Assembly: GCF_014851905.1 (NCBI RefSeq)
Contig: NZ_JACVAQ010000001.1
Span: 62,001-126,000, forward strand
DNA: 64,000 bases
Direction of reading: 5' to 3'
Source: Pseudomonas sp. PDM14
Lineage (GTDB): Bacteria; Pseudomonadota; Gammaproteobacteria; Pseudomonadales; Pseudomonadaceae
Every line of letters begins with the position of its first letter. The stretch's first letter is position 1. Below are positions 1-10,400 of the stretch, one piece after another. Below the pieces are notes generated by a model. That model made no database searches. It was not told where the DNA came from and saw only the letters and a program-made list of their open reading frames with translations. The translations under genes were made by a program, and so were the position numbers.

Positions 1-2370
1 AATCTTCAAACGCCCCAGCGGCTCAAGACCTGTGCTCTGCCGTGCCCCCAGCGTCAACTCACGCAACACCTGAGCACGCAAGAACCACTTGCGCTCCTCA
101 GCATGGGCCAAGCTGGCTTCCGATTTTGGTTCGACTCGCCAAACTTCAGGGATCAAGGCCCGCGACAACTCATCGTCGGCATCAAGAAACCTGTCCAGCC
201 ACAACACCAGGTCGCTGACCGAGATGGCACCTTCGCGCAGCTTCTTGTAAATCAGCTCCCGCAAGCGGTATCGACGGGAGCGATCCTGCATCCAGCCCGC
301 CTGGAACGCCGCATCCTGACGATTATCTGCAAACACCAGTAGGCGCTTGCGTTCGGCACGATGGATCATGCTTTGCGCCAAGACATGCACATCAGCCACG
401 CCCGTGGCACGCACCGGACGAGCGGGTTCTCGATAGCTGCCAGTCACCCGGCGGCCGTGTGCACCGCAAGATACACAGCGGGTCAAACGGCCAATGTGTT
501 CTTCTTTCTGCTGTACAAAGTGCAGTGCTTTGAGGGTCTTGTTGCGACCGCAACCAACACACTCAGAGGCTTGCCGGTCATGGGTTGTACCGCAATAACG
601 GCAAACGAAGAGCACCTCCGTGCGAGCAGGCTCTTCCTCACCATCAGAGCCGACCTGATGATCCAATGAAACCGCTCGCACGCCACCTAACGGAATGTCT
701 TGCGAGCGCCACACACGGCTCTTCCCTTCCGCAGAACCGCCGCCGGGCGCGTCACCGGTGTAATCAAAATCTTCAAGGCCATGCTCGAAGTAATGCTGAC
801 CGCAGGTTGTGCAGCTCGAAAGCGGAAAGGCTTTCAGCTCAGGGTCACGGTCATCGGCTGCCGTCAATGCGTCCTCGGCCGACAGCCAGAGTCGTGCCGG
901 TTGCCCCTGCCCCTCCTCGAAGGTCACCACAGCACCGCTGACGCCACGTACAAAACCGTGTACCACCGGGCGTAGCAAGGGGCGATCACCATTGCGCGCC
1001 GCCGCACCCAGTGCCAACCAAATTAGAATTTCTTCTTCGGTAATCGGACGCCCGAGTTTTTCATTCAGGTCTTCCAGCAAGGTAGCCACGGCTCGCGGAC
1101 GGCGCAGCACCTCAGCAATCTGAAACACCACCTCGTTGTGGCTTAGCCACTGATTCAGTGCTTCACGCCAATTATCACCGGCCATACGCATGCCGCTGGT
1201 AGTCTGGAACCAGATCCGGAAGGCCTGCAGGGCAGCAGGCTCTACCTCGGGTCGGTCCAACGTACCGAGCATTTCCAGAACGGTTTTCAGCTGCATGGCC
1301 TGATCGCCATTGAAGGGCGCGCTGACGCTGCGTGGCTCGCCCCAGATATCCTCTTCGTAGGCTTCGCCGATCAGCTCGACATTCTGGCCATCCACGCCAA
1401 AGAAACGACTGGCAAACTCGCGGCCGGCTTCGATACCGCGGTGCGGATCGGCAATGGTGGCCGAGGTGGCGATGCAGGTGGTGCTGTTTTCGTCCTTTCC
1501 GCAGTAGGCGCGCAGGCGACGGATCAGGCAGGCGGTTTCCGCACCACCGGCGCCGGTAAAGGTGTGCGCCTCGTCGAATACCATGAACTCCAGACGGGCG
1601 TTATCGAACAACTCCAGATCCTGCTGACGGGTCAGCAGCAGCTCCAGCTGCTTGACGTTGGTCAGCAAGATACGAGGTTGCTGGCCGGGTGTGCGCATAA
1701 CTTCACGGCTAACACGCTCTTCGGCAGGATGCAAAGCCACATCCATTTTCTGTTGCTGCATCTGCTGCAACTTACTACGGTAATCCGCAACAGTGCTGCC
1801 AGGGGCCAGGCGCACACCGTTGATGTCGGCTTCAGTGCGTGGTGTTTTGCCCACGTACATGCCGAAGGTGACACCCGTACCAACCAGCAGCTCGCGCATC
1901 CGTTGCAGCTGGTCTTCGGCCAGGGCGTTCATGGGATAAACGATCACCGCCGTCACCCCCGACTCGGCGCCATCATCACGCAACTCCAGGCAACGACTGA
2001 TGATCGGCAACAAGAAGGACTCGGTCTTGCCCGAACCGGTACCGGTCGCCACCAGCGTGGTTCGACCAGCTTTGATGGAGCGGAAGGCCTTTTCCTGGTG
2101 CAGATAAGCACCGGGATAAGGGGATAGCTGGCGAATATGCGGATGCAGCACGCCCTCCTTGACCAGTTGCTCCAGGCTGGCGCCTTTCATAAAGGTACGC
2201 GAAAGCGAGATAAAGGGCCCCTTCATCAGCGGCGTATTGCGGGTGTGCTCCAGATTGAGCAGTTCGCGCATCTGCCGATACAAGCCCTCATCGGCAAAGG
2301 CGTAGGTGCTGAGCTGGTAGCGCAGAAAATCGCTGACCACGTCCTCGGTGTAGGTAATGGGGTTCAGCAT
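1..2370 (-). CDS. DEAD/DEAH helicase of the DUF1998/YprA-DruE type, partial (C-terminus beyond left edge)
   Basis: The first 790 residues are visible; the gene runs off the left edge. Residues about 95-110 hold a Walker A (ATGTGSGKTESFLLP), and residues about 260-270 a Walker B with FDEAH. Cysteine pairs follow that look like zinc knuckles: CTTCG near 515, CRYCG and CVGCG near 585-600, and CVSCG near 633. The TGSGKTESFLLP signature plus internal zinc clusters is typical of helicases that carry a C-terminal DUF1998 domain (YprA, DruE), but that C-terminal part is outside the window. The start codon overlaps the methylase stop in TGATG, so the gene is translationally coupled to it. The role is inferred as an ATP-driven translocase in a multi-gene restriction-like phage defence operon. 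I looked for DrmA of DISARM here; the N-terminus does not resemble what I recall of DrmA. Confidence 0.75.
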   Translation of the reverse strand, partial: MLNPITYTEDVVSDFLRYQLSTYAFADEGLYRQMRELLNLEHTRNTPLMKGPFISLSRTFMKGASLEQLVKEGVLHPHIRQLSPYPGAYLHQEKAFRSIKAGRTTLVATGTGSGKTESFLLPIISRCLELRDDGAESGVTAVIVYPMNALAEDQLQRMRELLVGTGVTFGMYVGKTPRTEADINGVRLAPGSTVADYRSKLQQMQQQKMDVALHPAEERVSREVMRTPGQQPRILLTNVKQLELLLTRQQDLELFDNARLEFMVFDEAHTFTGAGGAETACLIRRLRAYCGKDENSTTCIATSATIADPHRGIEAGREFASRFFGVDGQNVELIGEAYEEDIWGEPRSVSAPFNGDQAMQLKTVLEMLGTLDRPEVEPAALQAFRIWFQTTSGMRMAGDNWREALNQWLSHNEVVFQIAEVLRRPRAVATLLEDLNEKLGRPITEEEILIWLALGAAARNGDRPLLRPVVHGFVRGVSGAVVTFEEGQGQPARLWLSAEDALTAADDRDPELKAFPLSSCTTCGQHYFEHGLEDFDYTGDAPGGGSAEGKSRVWRSQDIPLGGVRAVSLDHQVGSDGEEEPARTEVLFVCRYCGTTHDRQASECVGCGRNKTLKALHFVQQKEEHIGRLTRCVSCGAHGRRVTGSYREPARPVRATGVADVHVLAQSMIHRAERKRLLVFADNRQDAAFQAGWMQDRSRRYRLRELIYKKLREGAISVSDLVLWLDRFLDADDELSRALIPEVWRVEPKSEASLAHAEERKWFLRAQVLRELTLGARQSTGLEPLGRLKI

Positions 2371-5300
2371 CAGAACAGTGCTCCCTGCGGTGATTCTGTT
2401 TTATAGACAGCCGGCGCTTCGGCGACGCCGTCGGCTTGCTCCGGCTGTGGCAGCGGAACAATACGGCGGATCAGCTCGGCATGGGCAGCGCATTCCTGCC
2501 AAGAGCGCTCCACATCCTCGTTAAGTTGCCAGTCGTAGAAGCGCGGACCAAGGCGCGAGGCCACCGGCTGATATTCCTGCGCACGCTCATCATGGCCCAA
2601 TCCGTAATCGGCAAGGCGCAGCTGTTCGGGAATCATCCAGCCCTCGCCGTCATTCTGGGCGCGAAAGGCGTCGAGGCCTTTTTCCTGCAGGTCGTAGAAG
2701 GCGATCAACGATAGGACGGTGTGGCGTAGTTCGGGGTCTTTGTCTTTGTCGATGCGCCAGAAGCCTTTGGGGTTTAGAGACTTTGCACGTTCACCGAAAT
2801 ACTCGCCCCTAGGGAGATCACACTCATGAAGGCAGTGAGCAAATTCGTCTGGACTTAGATCAAAAATGCTCGCGACGATTGCATCTATTACACACCTGAT
2901 TCTTAAACGCTCATGTGGTGTCAATGCCCACAAAGATCGCCATGATCTTGACTCTTGCTCAGACCAATTTTCCGCAAAAAGAATACTTATATCATTCAAA
3001 CGCATGGTCAAATTTTTTAGCGCATCAATTTTATTCGCATCAGAAAACTTGACCGTCGGCGACTCCTCAAGATAGTTCCATGTCAGGTGTAGGCCACCGA
3101 CTTTTAGGCGGAAAACCTGATCAACCACAAAACTGTTCAAAGCTGCTGCCAAAATTAGCGGATTCCCGCGACTACTTAGCAACGGTACCGAATGTCCGCA
3201 AGGGAAGCTTGGAGTCACCGCGCCATAGAAGGTGCGAGCATTTGTAGCGCTACATATATCCATGAAAGCGAGCCGCCGCATCGGCACAAAATCGTTTTCA
3301 TAAGCAGCTCTGAACGACATCAGGTATTGCGGTGCAACATGCTTCTTGGAATCAGTCTGGCTCCAAACTGCACCACGTCCCTTACCACTCACCCAGCCCT
3401 TCTCACTGAAGTCAAACTGGCCAATCATCCGCCCTTCATAAAGTGGCAGTGCTACATCCTCAATTCCATCCACCTGAAGTGCTTGCTGCCCATCACGCGA
3501 CAGCACCAACCCCGGCTCACGCTCCAGAATGTGCTGAGGGCCGTGGTATTCGCGCCAGGGGCCTTTCAGCCAATGACCGTACTCGTCGGGGCGGTAGCCC
3601 TTTTCTTCCCATTTGGGTCGCGGCGGGAATAGCTTGGAGTCGGACGTCATATTGAAGTCGCCCTGCTGGTACTTAATGCCCCAGCCGTTTTCACTCTGGT
3701 CGCCCAGCAGCACGCCGTTGGCGTAGATCTTCTGCAGCACACGCAGATCCCGCTCGCTGCGGATCTCCAGAATAGCCTTGGAATACGGCGAGAACTCCTC
3801 CACCCGTGCACGCGGATAAGCCAGTACATGACGCTCGGCCTGCTCCCAGTCATCCACATTGCGGTGCATAAAAGCGGCGCGGATGGCCTTGGTTTGCCCG
3901 CCCTTCTGCACAATCAGCGGACAGAACTTGAAGGAGCGGTGAATATCAAAAATGCCTTCGCGGTTCTCGAAACCAAACAGCCACTGCCAGTCACACTGAC
4001 CAAGGAACAGCTCACGCAGGTCGGTGGTGCCTTTGTCCGTATAGATGCCACTGGGCACGATCATGCCCATGCGCCCCTGCTTGCGCAGCAGCGCGTGACT
4101 CAACTCCAAAAACATCTTCTGCAGGTACGGTTTGCCTGAGCCCTGATGAACAAAGGGGTGCGCGGCATCGGCAAAACCCTTGTTCTTTTTGCGCTGTTGC
4201 AACCACCTTTTGTGCTGGGACGCCGAGGCTTCAAAGCTGTTCTTGCCGCGCCCGCCAAGATTAAGGTTGTGCCATTGCTTTCCATCCTTCTGATTCAGCT
4301 TGTCTCCAAAGGGCATGCCCGCTGTATTCATCCAGTTGGCGAAAGCCTTGAAGCCGGCGATGTAAGCAATCCAGTCGTGCTCCAGTTTCGGCCGAGCACG
4401 GAAGTAGTCCAGCTGTTTGGCCAGCGCGTCCTGCTTGCCATAGGCGCGGTAAAGCGGGTCGTGGTTGGAGAAAAACTCCTTGGAGTTGGGCTGCATGGTT
4501 TCCCACGGCGGGTTGCCCAGCAATGCATCGAAGCCGTCCTGGGTGGCGGTGAATACATCAGGGAATTCAAGCTCCCAGTGGAAGAAACGCTGGCGACGCG
4601 CCACCTCGGAGGCAATGGCCAATGCCTGATCATTGGGGTTACCGAAGTCACGCGGCAATGGTGCCAGCTCGATCTGCTCGCCGGGCCAGAACCACAGTGC
4701 GCACCACAGATCCATACGCGCTTTCAGGGCGTGGTAATGTGGGTTGTTTAGCACCTCGTTGCGGTAGACTTCGGCGCGCTTTTCGCTTTCATGCACTGGC
4801 AGGCGGTGTAATTTGCGGAACACCTTGAGCAGTTCGTCGTGCACATTGCTGGCATCCGTCGCTGCATCAAGGTCCATCTGTTTATTAATTACCGCCTGCA
4901 ACTGCTCAGGCACAGCCTTAGCTCGGGCTTTGATGGCATCAGTAAAGACATCGCCCTTGCGCTTGCCCTTGGCATCTTCGTACCAGTGGTTGATCAGGTT
5001 ATCCGGCTTGTTCTTCTGGTAGTCCTTATCGCCGCCCTCCCGCTCCCAGGCCATAGCCGGGTAATCGCGGTAAGTGTCGAACCAGGTGCCGACCAGCGCG
5101 TTGCCGACCTTAAGCTTGTGATCGAGGAAGCCAAAGGGCAGATCACGATCCATGGTTTCCACCCACAGCGCCATGCGGCCCAGTTCCACCGCCAGCGGAT
5201 CAAGATCTACGCCGTACAGGCAGTTTTCAACGATGTGGCGCTTGAGTTGGGAGCGCAGCGCTTCTTCAAAACCATCATCCTTGGGGTTGAGCTTGGTCAG

Positions 5301-7415
5301 CTCATCACTCAGCAGCTCGGTCAGTTTGCCGTCGGCCATGCGCGGCACACCGCCGTCTTCGCTGCGCTCGATCAGTTTGTAATGGAACAGCGACTGGGTT
5401 AGTGCTTCGGTGAGGTAGCGCAGGGCACCCGCCAGGAAAGAGCCGGAGCCCATGGCCGGGTCGCACACCTTCAGAGCCAGAATCTGCTCAGGCTTTTTCG
5501 GTGCCCACTCCACTACGGCTTCCAGGCCAGTTCGCGGATCGATTTCACTGTGAACAGCTTCATAGGCCAGCGGCTGCAGTGTACGGCGCACGGTGGGTGC
5601 GGCCAGTTGCGGGCGGGTGTAGAAGGTACCCGCACCTTTACGGGTGCCGCCCCAACGCACCAGGAAAAACTGACCGGGCGCGACCATTCGAGCGCACAAC
5701 TGCTTGCCGGCCCTCTCCAGTGCTTGCTGCCCTTCATCGCCTGTGGTGTTGGCTTTGCGTCCACGGGGCTTTTTCACCAGCCCAGCAAGCTGCGCAGCGT
5801 GTTGTAGCCAGGCATTGGCGCGGACCAGGTGGTCTTCGCTGATAGTCAGCTCTTCATCGCTATCGGCGCTGATGGTGTTGTCTTCGTCGCTTTCATCCTC
5901 GATGGATTCTGCTTCGTCGTCGGAGTCATCGGTGTCGGCAGCCTCCTCGGCCTCATCCTCACCTTCGTCGCCGCTGTCATCACCGGCTTTGTCTTTTTTC
6001 TTCAGGGCTTCGAACAGCTGCTTGATGTCCTTATCCTCCATGGTCTCCAGCTGCGATAAGGTCAGAGCTGGCTGGTTGCCCACGGCGAGGAAGATCACCG
6101 GATCATTCTCAGCAGCCTGTTTCAGCTCGAAGTCGAGCAGACCTTCGTAGAGGATGCCGATGTATTCTGAAGACAGCGTGGAGAAATCCACTGGTGCATC
6201 CACCCAGCGACTGCTGCGGCCCTGACGCACCTTCATCTTGGTGCGGGTCAGCAGGCGAAGCAGTTTGTGCACCTGAAGGTCGCTGACCAGGTTCTGGTGG
6301 CTTTCCAGCAACGCGAGCGCGCGGGAAATACCATCGTCGCTGGAGGGATTACCCGGCTCAAACAAGGCACCACCGTACTGAGGCACGGTAAGGCGCTCAT
6401 GAGCCGAACCTTCGTGGATCAGGATGAACAGGCCAATCAGGCGCGGCCAGGCGCTGCGGCCCTGGCTCAGTCGTTCGTTGCCCCGGCCACCAGCACGGCG
6501 ATCCAACTGATGACGAAGCCCCTCCAGGCTGTAAGCCTGCTGGTAAATCGGGTTGTCGACAGGCATCAGACCGCGGGCTTCGGCAAACAGGGTGATGATG
6601 CAGCGCATGATGATGCGCGAGCCTGCAACATACAGATCTTTGTAATCGTGAGCCTGCCCTTGCAGTTGAGCCTGCTCGATGGCGATATGGGAGGCGGTGA
6701 TCAGCTCTTCTACACCCTGGCGAACGCGCTCACCCAGTACGCTGGAGAGCTCAGCCTGCCCCTTACGGGAGGCACTGATGGCCAGCAGGAATTGGCTTTG
6801 GCCCTGCTCCGCCAGCAGTGTGTTGCGATTGAGCAAGGTGCGCCAGACGATGGTCTGGGCAGATGGCTGACCTTCGTTGAACCAAAGATCGATATCCCAT
6901 TCACACCAAGCGTCGTAATCAGCACCGGCGTGCACCAGTCGCCATTGGCGACCATTGGTGACCAGCGCCAGTGCCTGCCCAGTACGACGCAGCCACTCCA
7001 CCACGCGGCCCAACAACTGCCGTGAGCGCCCTATCCCCAATCGGCTGGCGAACTGGCGCGAGCCGCCATCATCAGGCACGAACACGGCTAGAGTCTCGCC
7101 GTTAGGCCCAAGCCACAGGCGACGCGGTTTAATCTGGGCGCCGGTAAAGCTCCTTACGGCCCAACGGCTGTCGACACCCTGGGCCTTTTGCCATTCATCT
7201 GCGGGCAGGCCTGAAAGATCCTGCAGTATGTAATCCAGCAGCCTGCTCAGGCTTTCATTACTGCCGTCAAAAGCTGTGAGTGCTCGACGGAGCTTCTCAG
7301 CCTGGTAATCGGACATCTCCGCAGCGGCACGAGGGAAAAACTCATCCAGTTTGGATGGGGAAATCAATAGGCCGCCGTGCTTGAGTTGCGCCCATCCTTC
7401 TGCGTGCAGACTCAT
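2370..7415 (-). CDS. Very large N6-adenine DNA methyltransferase (PglX/DrmMI-like)
   Basis: This 1681-residue protein has a SAM-binding motif I (DPAMGSGSF) near residue 650 and the adenine-methylase motif IV NPPWE near residue 965, as in Eco57I/PglX-type enzymes. Methylation of host DNA at adenine is the expected activity. The N-terminal ~450 residues have no domain I can name. Residues about 470-530 form a strikingly acidic Asp/Glu/Ser run that probably acts as a disordered linker. A long C-terminal region after motif IV should hold target recognition. The ATG overlaps the stop of the upstream SNF2 helicase gene (ATGA), and its own stop overlaps the next start. The three genes therefore form one tightly coupled operon. 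No nuclease motif is evident. The length exceeds typical DrmMI or PglX proteins. Confidence 0.85.
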   Translation of the reverse strand: MSLHAEGWAQLKHGGLLISPSKLDEFFPRAAAEMSDYQAEKLRRALTAFDGSNESLSRLLDYILQDLSGLPADEWQKAQGVDSRWAVRSFTGAQIKPRRLWLGPNGETLAVFVPDDGGSRQFASRLGIGRSRQLLGRVVEWLRRTGQALALVTNGRQWRLVHAGADYDAWCEWDIDLWFNEGQPSAQTIVWRTLLNRNTLLAEQGQSQFLLAISASRKGQAELSSVLGERVRQGVEELITASHIAIEQAQLQGQAHDYKDLYVAGSRIIMRCIITLFAEARGLMPVDNPIYQQAYSLEGLRHQLDRRAGGRGNERLSQGRSAWPRLIGLFILIHEGSAHERLTVPQYGGALFEPGNPSSDDGISRALALLESHQNLVSDLQVHKLLRLLTRTKMKVRQGRSSRWVDAPVDFSTLSSEYIGILYEGLLDFELKQAAENDPVIFLAVGNQPALTLSQLETMEDKDIKQLFEALKKKDKAGDDSGDEGEDEAEEAADTDDSDDEAESIEDESDEDNTISADSDEELTISEDHLVRANAWLQHAAQLAGLVKKPRGRKANTTGDEGQQALERAGKQLCARMVAPGQFFLVRWGGTRKGAGTFYTRPQLAAPTVRRTLQPLAYEAVHSEIDPRTGLEAVVEWAPKKPEQILALKVCDPAMGSGSFLAGALRYLTEALTQSLFHYKLIERSEDGGVPRMADGKLTELLSDELTKLNPKDDGFEEALRSQLKRHIVENCLYGVDLDPLAVELGRMALWVETMDRDLPFGFLDHKLKVGNALVGTWFDTYRDYPAMAWEREGGDKDYQKNKPDNLINHWYEDAKGKRKGDVFTDAIKARAKAVPEQLQAVINKQMDLDAATDASNVHDELLKVFRKLHRLPVHESEKRAEVYRNEVLNNPHYHALKARMDLWCALWFWPGEQIELAPLPRDFGNPNDQALAIASEVARRQRFFHWELEFPDVFTATQDGFDALLGNPPWETMQPNSKEFFSNHDPLYRAYGKQDALAKQLDYFRARPKLEHDWIAYIAGFKAFANWMNTAGMPFGDKLNQKDGKQWHNLNLGGRGKNSFEASASQHKRWLQQRKKNKGFADAAHPFVHQGSGKPYLQKMFLELSHALLRKQGRMGMIVPSGIYTDKGTTDLRELFLGQCDWQWLFGFENREGIFDIHRSFKFCPLIVQKGGQTKAIRAAFMHRNVDDWEQAERHVLAYPRARVEEFSPYSKAILEIRSERDLRVLQKIYANGVLLGDQSENGWGIKYQQGDFNMTSDSKLFPPRPKWEEKGYRPDEYGHWLKGPWREYHGPQHILEREPGLVLSRDGQQALQVDGIEDVALPLYEGRMIGQFDFSEKGWVSGKGRGAVWSQTDSKKHVAPQYLMSFRAAYENDFVPMRRLAFMDICSATNARTFYGAVTPSFPCGHSVPLLSSRGNPLILAAALNSFVVDQVFRLKVGGLHLTWNYLEESPTVKFSDANKIDALKNLTMRLNDISILFAENWSEQESRSWRSLWALTPHERLRIRCVIDAIVASIFDLSPDEFAHCLHECDLPRGEYFGERAKSLNPKGFWRIDKDKDPELRHTVLSLIAFYDLQEKGLDAFRAQNDGEGWMIPEQLRLADYGLGHDERAQEYQPVASRLGPRFYDWQLNEDVERSWQECAAHAELIRRIVPLPQPEQADGVAEAPAVYKTESPQGALF

Positions 7416-10400
7416 GCCCCCACCTCCGGAAAACGAATTTCAATGGTGACCGGAAAGACCTGGGCTTCGCCACGCAGGTCAAAGCGGCGAGGTAGCACCT
7501 GCTCCAAAATGCGACGTTTCTCCTCGGTCAAGCGCTCCTGCAGATCACCGAACTGGGTCTGACGACGCTTGAGCTCATCCTCCAGATCACGCAGACGCTT
7601 TTCCGCCAGCGCATCGGCATCGTCAAACAGTTGATGCTGGATGCTGGCAACGCGCTGCTCTTCGATCTCTCGCTTCAACTTCTCGATACTCTGTGCTTTT
7701 TGCAGCGCAGCGACTTCACGAATGCGTTGCTCGAACGCTTCCTTTTCATGCTCCTTCGCTTGCTCGTACGCGATCTTGAGTTGACCACGCAGGCTCTGAG
7801 TCAGCGCAGCTCGGTAATTGCTCAACAGTGCCCTGATATCGTCTTCAACCTCGTCCCATAGCTCACGTGCAGCAGCTACGTCGGCAACGCTTGGCTTTGC
7901 CAACAAACCGTGGTGTGGCCCCTGATAAGGCAAAGGCTCACCCAAGGTGTTGTTGCTCAATGGCACAGCCAGGGTGCGGATCCAATGGTGAAAGGTTTCA
8001 CGCAAATTGTTGACCGCCATTTCTTCTACGGTGAACAACACCAACGCCTCGACGCCAGCCGGCACCTGGCCGCGCGTAACCAGCCACCGGCTAGGCAGCT
8101 GAAAGTCGGTTTGGCCTCCTGGAAAACGCAGACGCGCAAAGGCATTAAGCGACTGACGCAGCAACGGATGCCCCAGGTGCAACAGCACAGTATCTGGAGA
8201 TGGACGGAAGACTGGGCGTCCATTGATGTTGTGGATAAAGAAGTGGTTGTCGAACACCAGCCAGGGCATAGCGCCGCTGATACCTCTCTGAGAAGGTAAG
8301 CGCAGGCTGTCATCAACCACTGCCTGCCAACGCATAGGTAGCGGTGTACGCAAGCGCATGCGCCCCTTGGCATCCGGGCCATCGAGCACTTCACGCGAAG
8401 CGCCTAGGCTCATGGCAACGCCAAGTGTGTCTTTGAGCGTTTCAGGGCTCAGGTCAAGATCGGCCAAGAGTTGCTGAAGGCGCTGCTTTTCGTCCTCACC
8501 TCTCTCCTGGGTGTGTACCTGAGCGTCTTCGGTGGCACTCCTACGACTGGTTATCTGATGATCGAGATCACCTAGCACATCACGATCTTCATTCATCTCC
8601 ATCATTCGACGCTGGAACGCGGCATCGAACAATTCTCCTACCGAGCCCAGATCCTCACGGATGTCGTTGACCTTACTGAGTACACGGGCAACGAACTGCA
8701 GGTCGCTGTCATCTTCGCTGGTGAAGTGAAAGATGGTGACATCCCGAGATTGACCGTGACGATCGATACGGCCGTTACGCTGCTCAAGACGCGATGGGTT
8801 CCACGGGATCTCGTAATGCATCAACAAGCGAGCGGTGTGCTGCAGGTTAAGACCTTCAGAAGCAGCATCGGTCGCGACCAGAATGCGCACCGGCGCATCC
8901 GGGTCGTTGAAGGCGCGCTTTACCGCCTCGCGCTCTTCCTCATGCATGCCGCCATAGAGCTGACAGATGCTACCGGGCTCAGCCCCATATTCTGCATTCA
9001 ACCGGTTGACCAGGTAATCGAGTGTGGTCTTGTACTCGGTGAAAATGATCAGACGCTCATCGATCTTCCACTGCTCTGCATTACGCAGTTCCTTGCCGAT
9101 CAGCTCACGCAAGCGATCAAAGCGGGCATCAGATTTAGGCTTGGCTTGAACAACGGGTTGCTTGTCGAGACCCAAAGACTTGAGCGCAGCATCAATTGCA
9201 TCAATCTCAGGCTGCAGTACATCCACATAGGGGTGCATCCAGGCGCCAACAACCTGAGCGGCATGCCGGCTGCGGCTCTCACGCTCCTGATCATCATCAA
9301 TATCTTCTTCACTGGCGCGACGAGCCGCGGCGACCTCAGCAGCCTGAAGCGCCTCTTTGGCGGCTAAGCCCTCCTTGAAGCGCAACCAGCTGTCGGCAAA
9401 AGCCACTGGGCACGACAAGAGGCGCTTGCGCAGAATTTCGATAGCGAAGTTGAGCACCATGCGTGCTTCCGGAGCAGTGCGGATAATGCCTTTCAACTGT
9501 GTGCAAAACTTGCGAACGGCAGCCGCCAGCTCCTGCTCCGGCTTGAACATATACAGCGGCAGCGGCTCCAGATAACGCTTGGCAAAACGCGGCACTCGTC
9601 CGGCCTGACGATCCTGATCGTTGATCTCGCTTTTAAGTCGGCGGATCAACACATCGCCGATCATCTTGCGCTCTTTGTCGGTAAAATCTGGCGTTTGAGT
9701 GAAACGGACCGGATCAAGCTGCTGTAGCAGGCCCGAGAAACAGCGGGTATGGCCATTGTGAGGCGTGGCAGTCAGGAACAGGCGGTGCTCAAAATACGGC
9801 GTGATTAGCCGCAGCATTTTGGCCAGATCGCTGTCCTCACCAAAATTGGACGGCATCAGGTTGTGGGCTTCATCGACAATCAACAAATCCCACGGCAGCT
9901 GTGCCCCACCCCGTTGCTTAATAGATTCGCAATTGGCGATGAACTGCTCCAGCACATCAGGCTGACGTAGATAGTGATACGAGGTGATGATGCGCGGTAG
10001 CGCTCGCCAGGGGTTGGCATCAAGCCCCATCTCTTTTTGCAGCTTGTGAGTGGCGGCTTTGTCGACGATATCGAAGCCCAAAGAGAACTTCTCTTCCATC
10101 TCCTGCTGCCACTGGGTGCGCAATGCCGCAGGAGTGATGATTAGCACCCGGCGGATACGACGCTTACGGATCAGCTCAGCCAGAATCAGACCGGCCTCGA
10201 CGGTTTTACCCAAGCCCACATCATCGGCCAGCAGTAGAGAGACGCGGGGCATGCGCATCGCTCGCGCCAGAGGTACGAGCTGGAAGTCATCGACGCTGAC
10301 CGCCCCATATACCGGCGCAGTCGGCACTGGCTCGGACCGCTCATGAGGGTCACTTGCCGACAAGAACGGAGTGAGGGCGCTCCAGCGAGCGGCACGCTGC

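Noticed and set aside
1..2370. Calling the left-edge helicase DrmA
   Set aside because: Its N-terminus and zinc-knuckle layout resemble DUF1998-type helicases; I could not match it to DrmA from memory.
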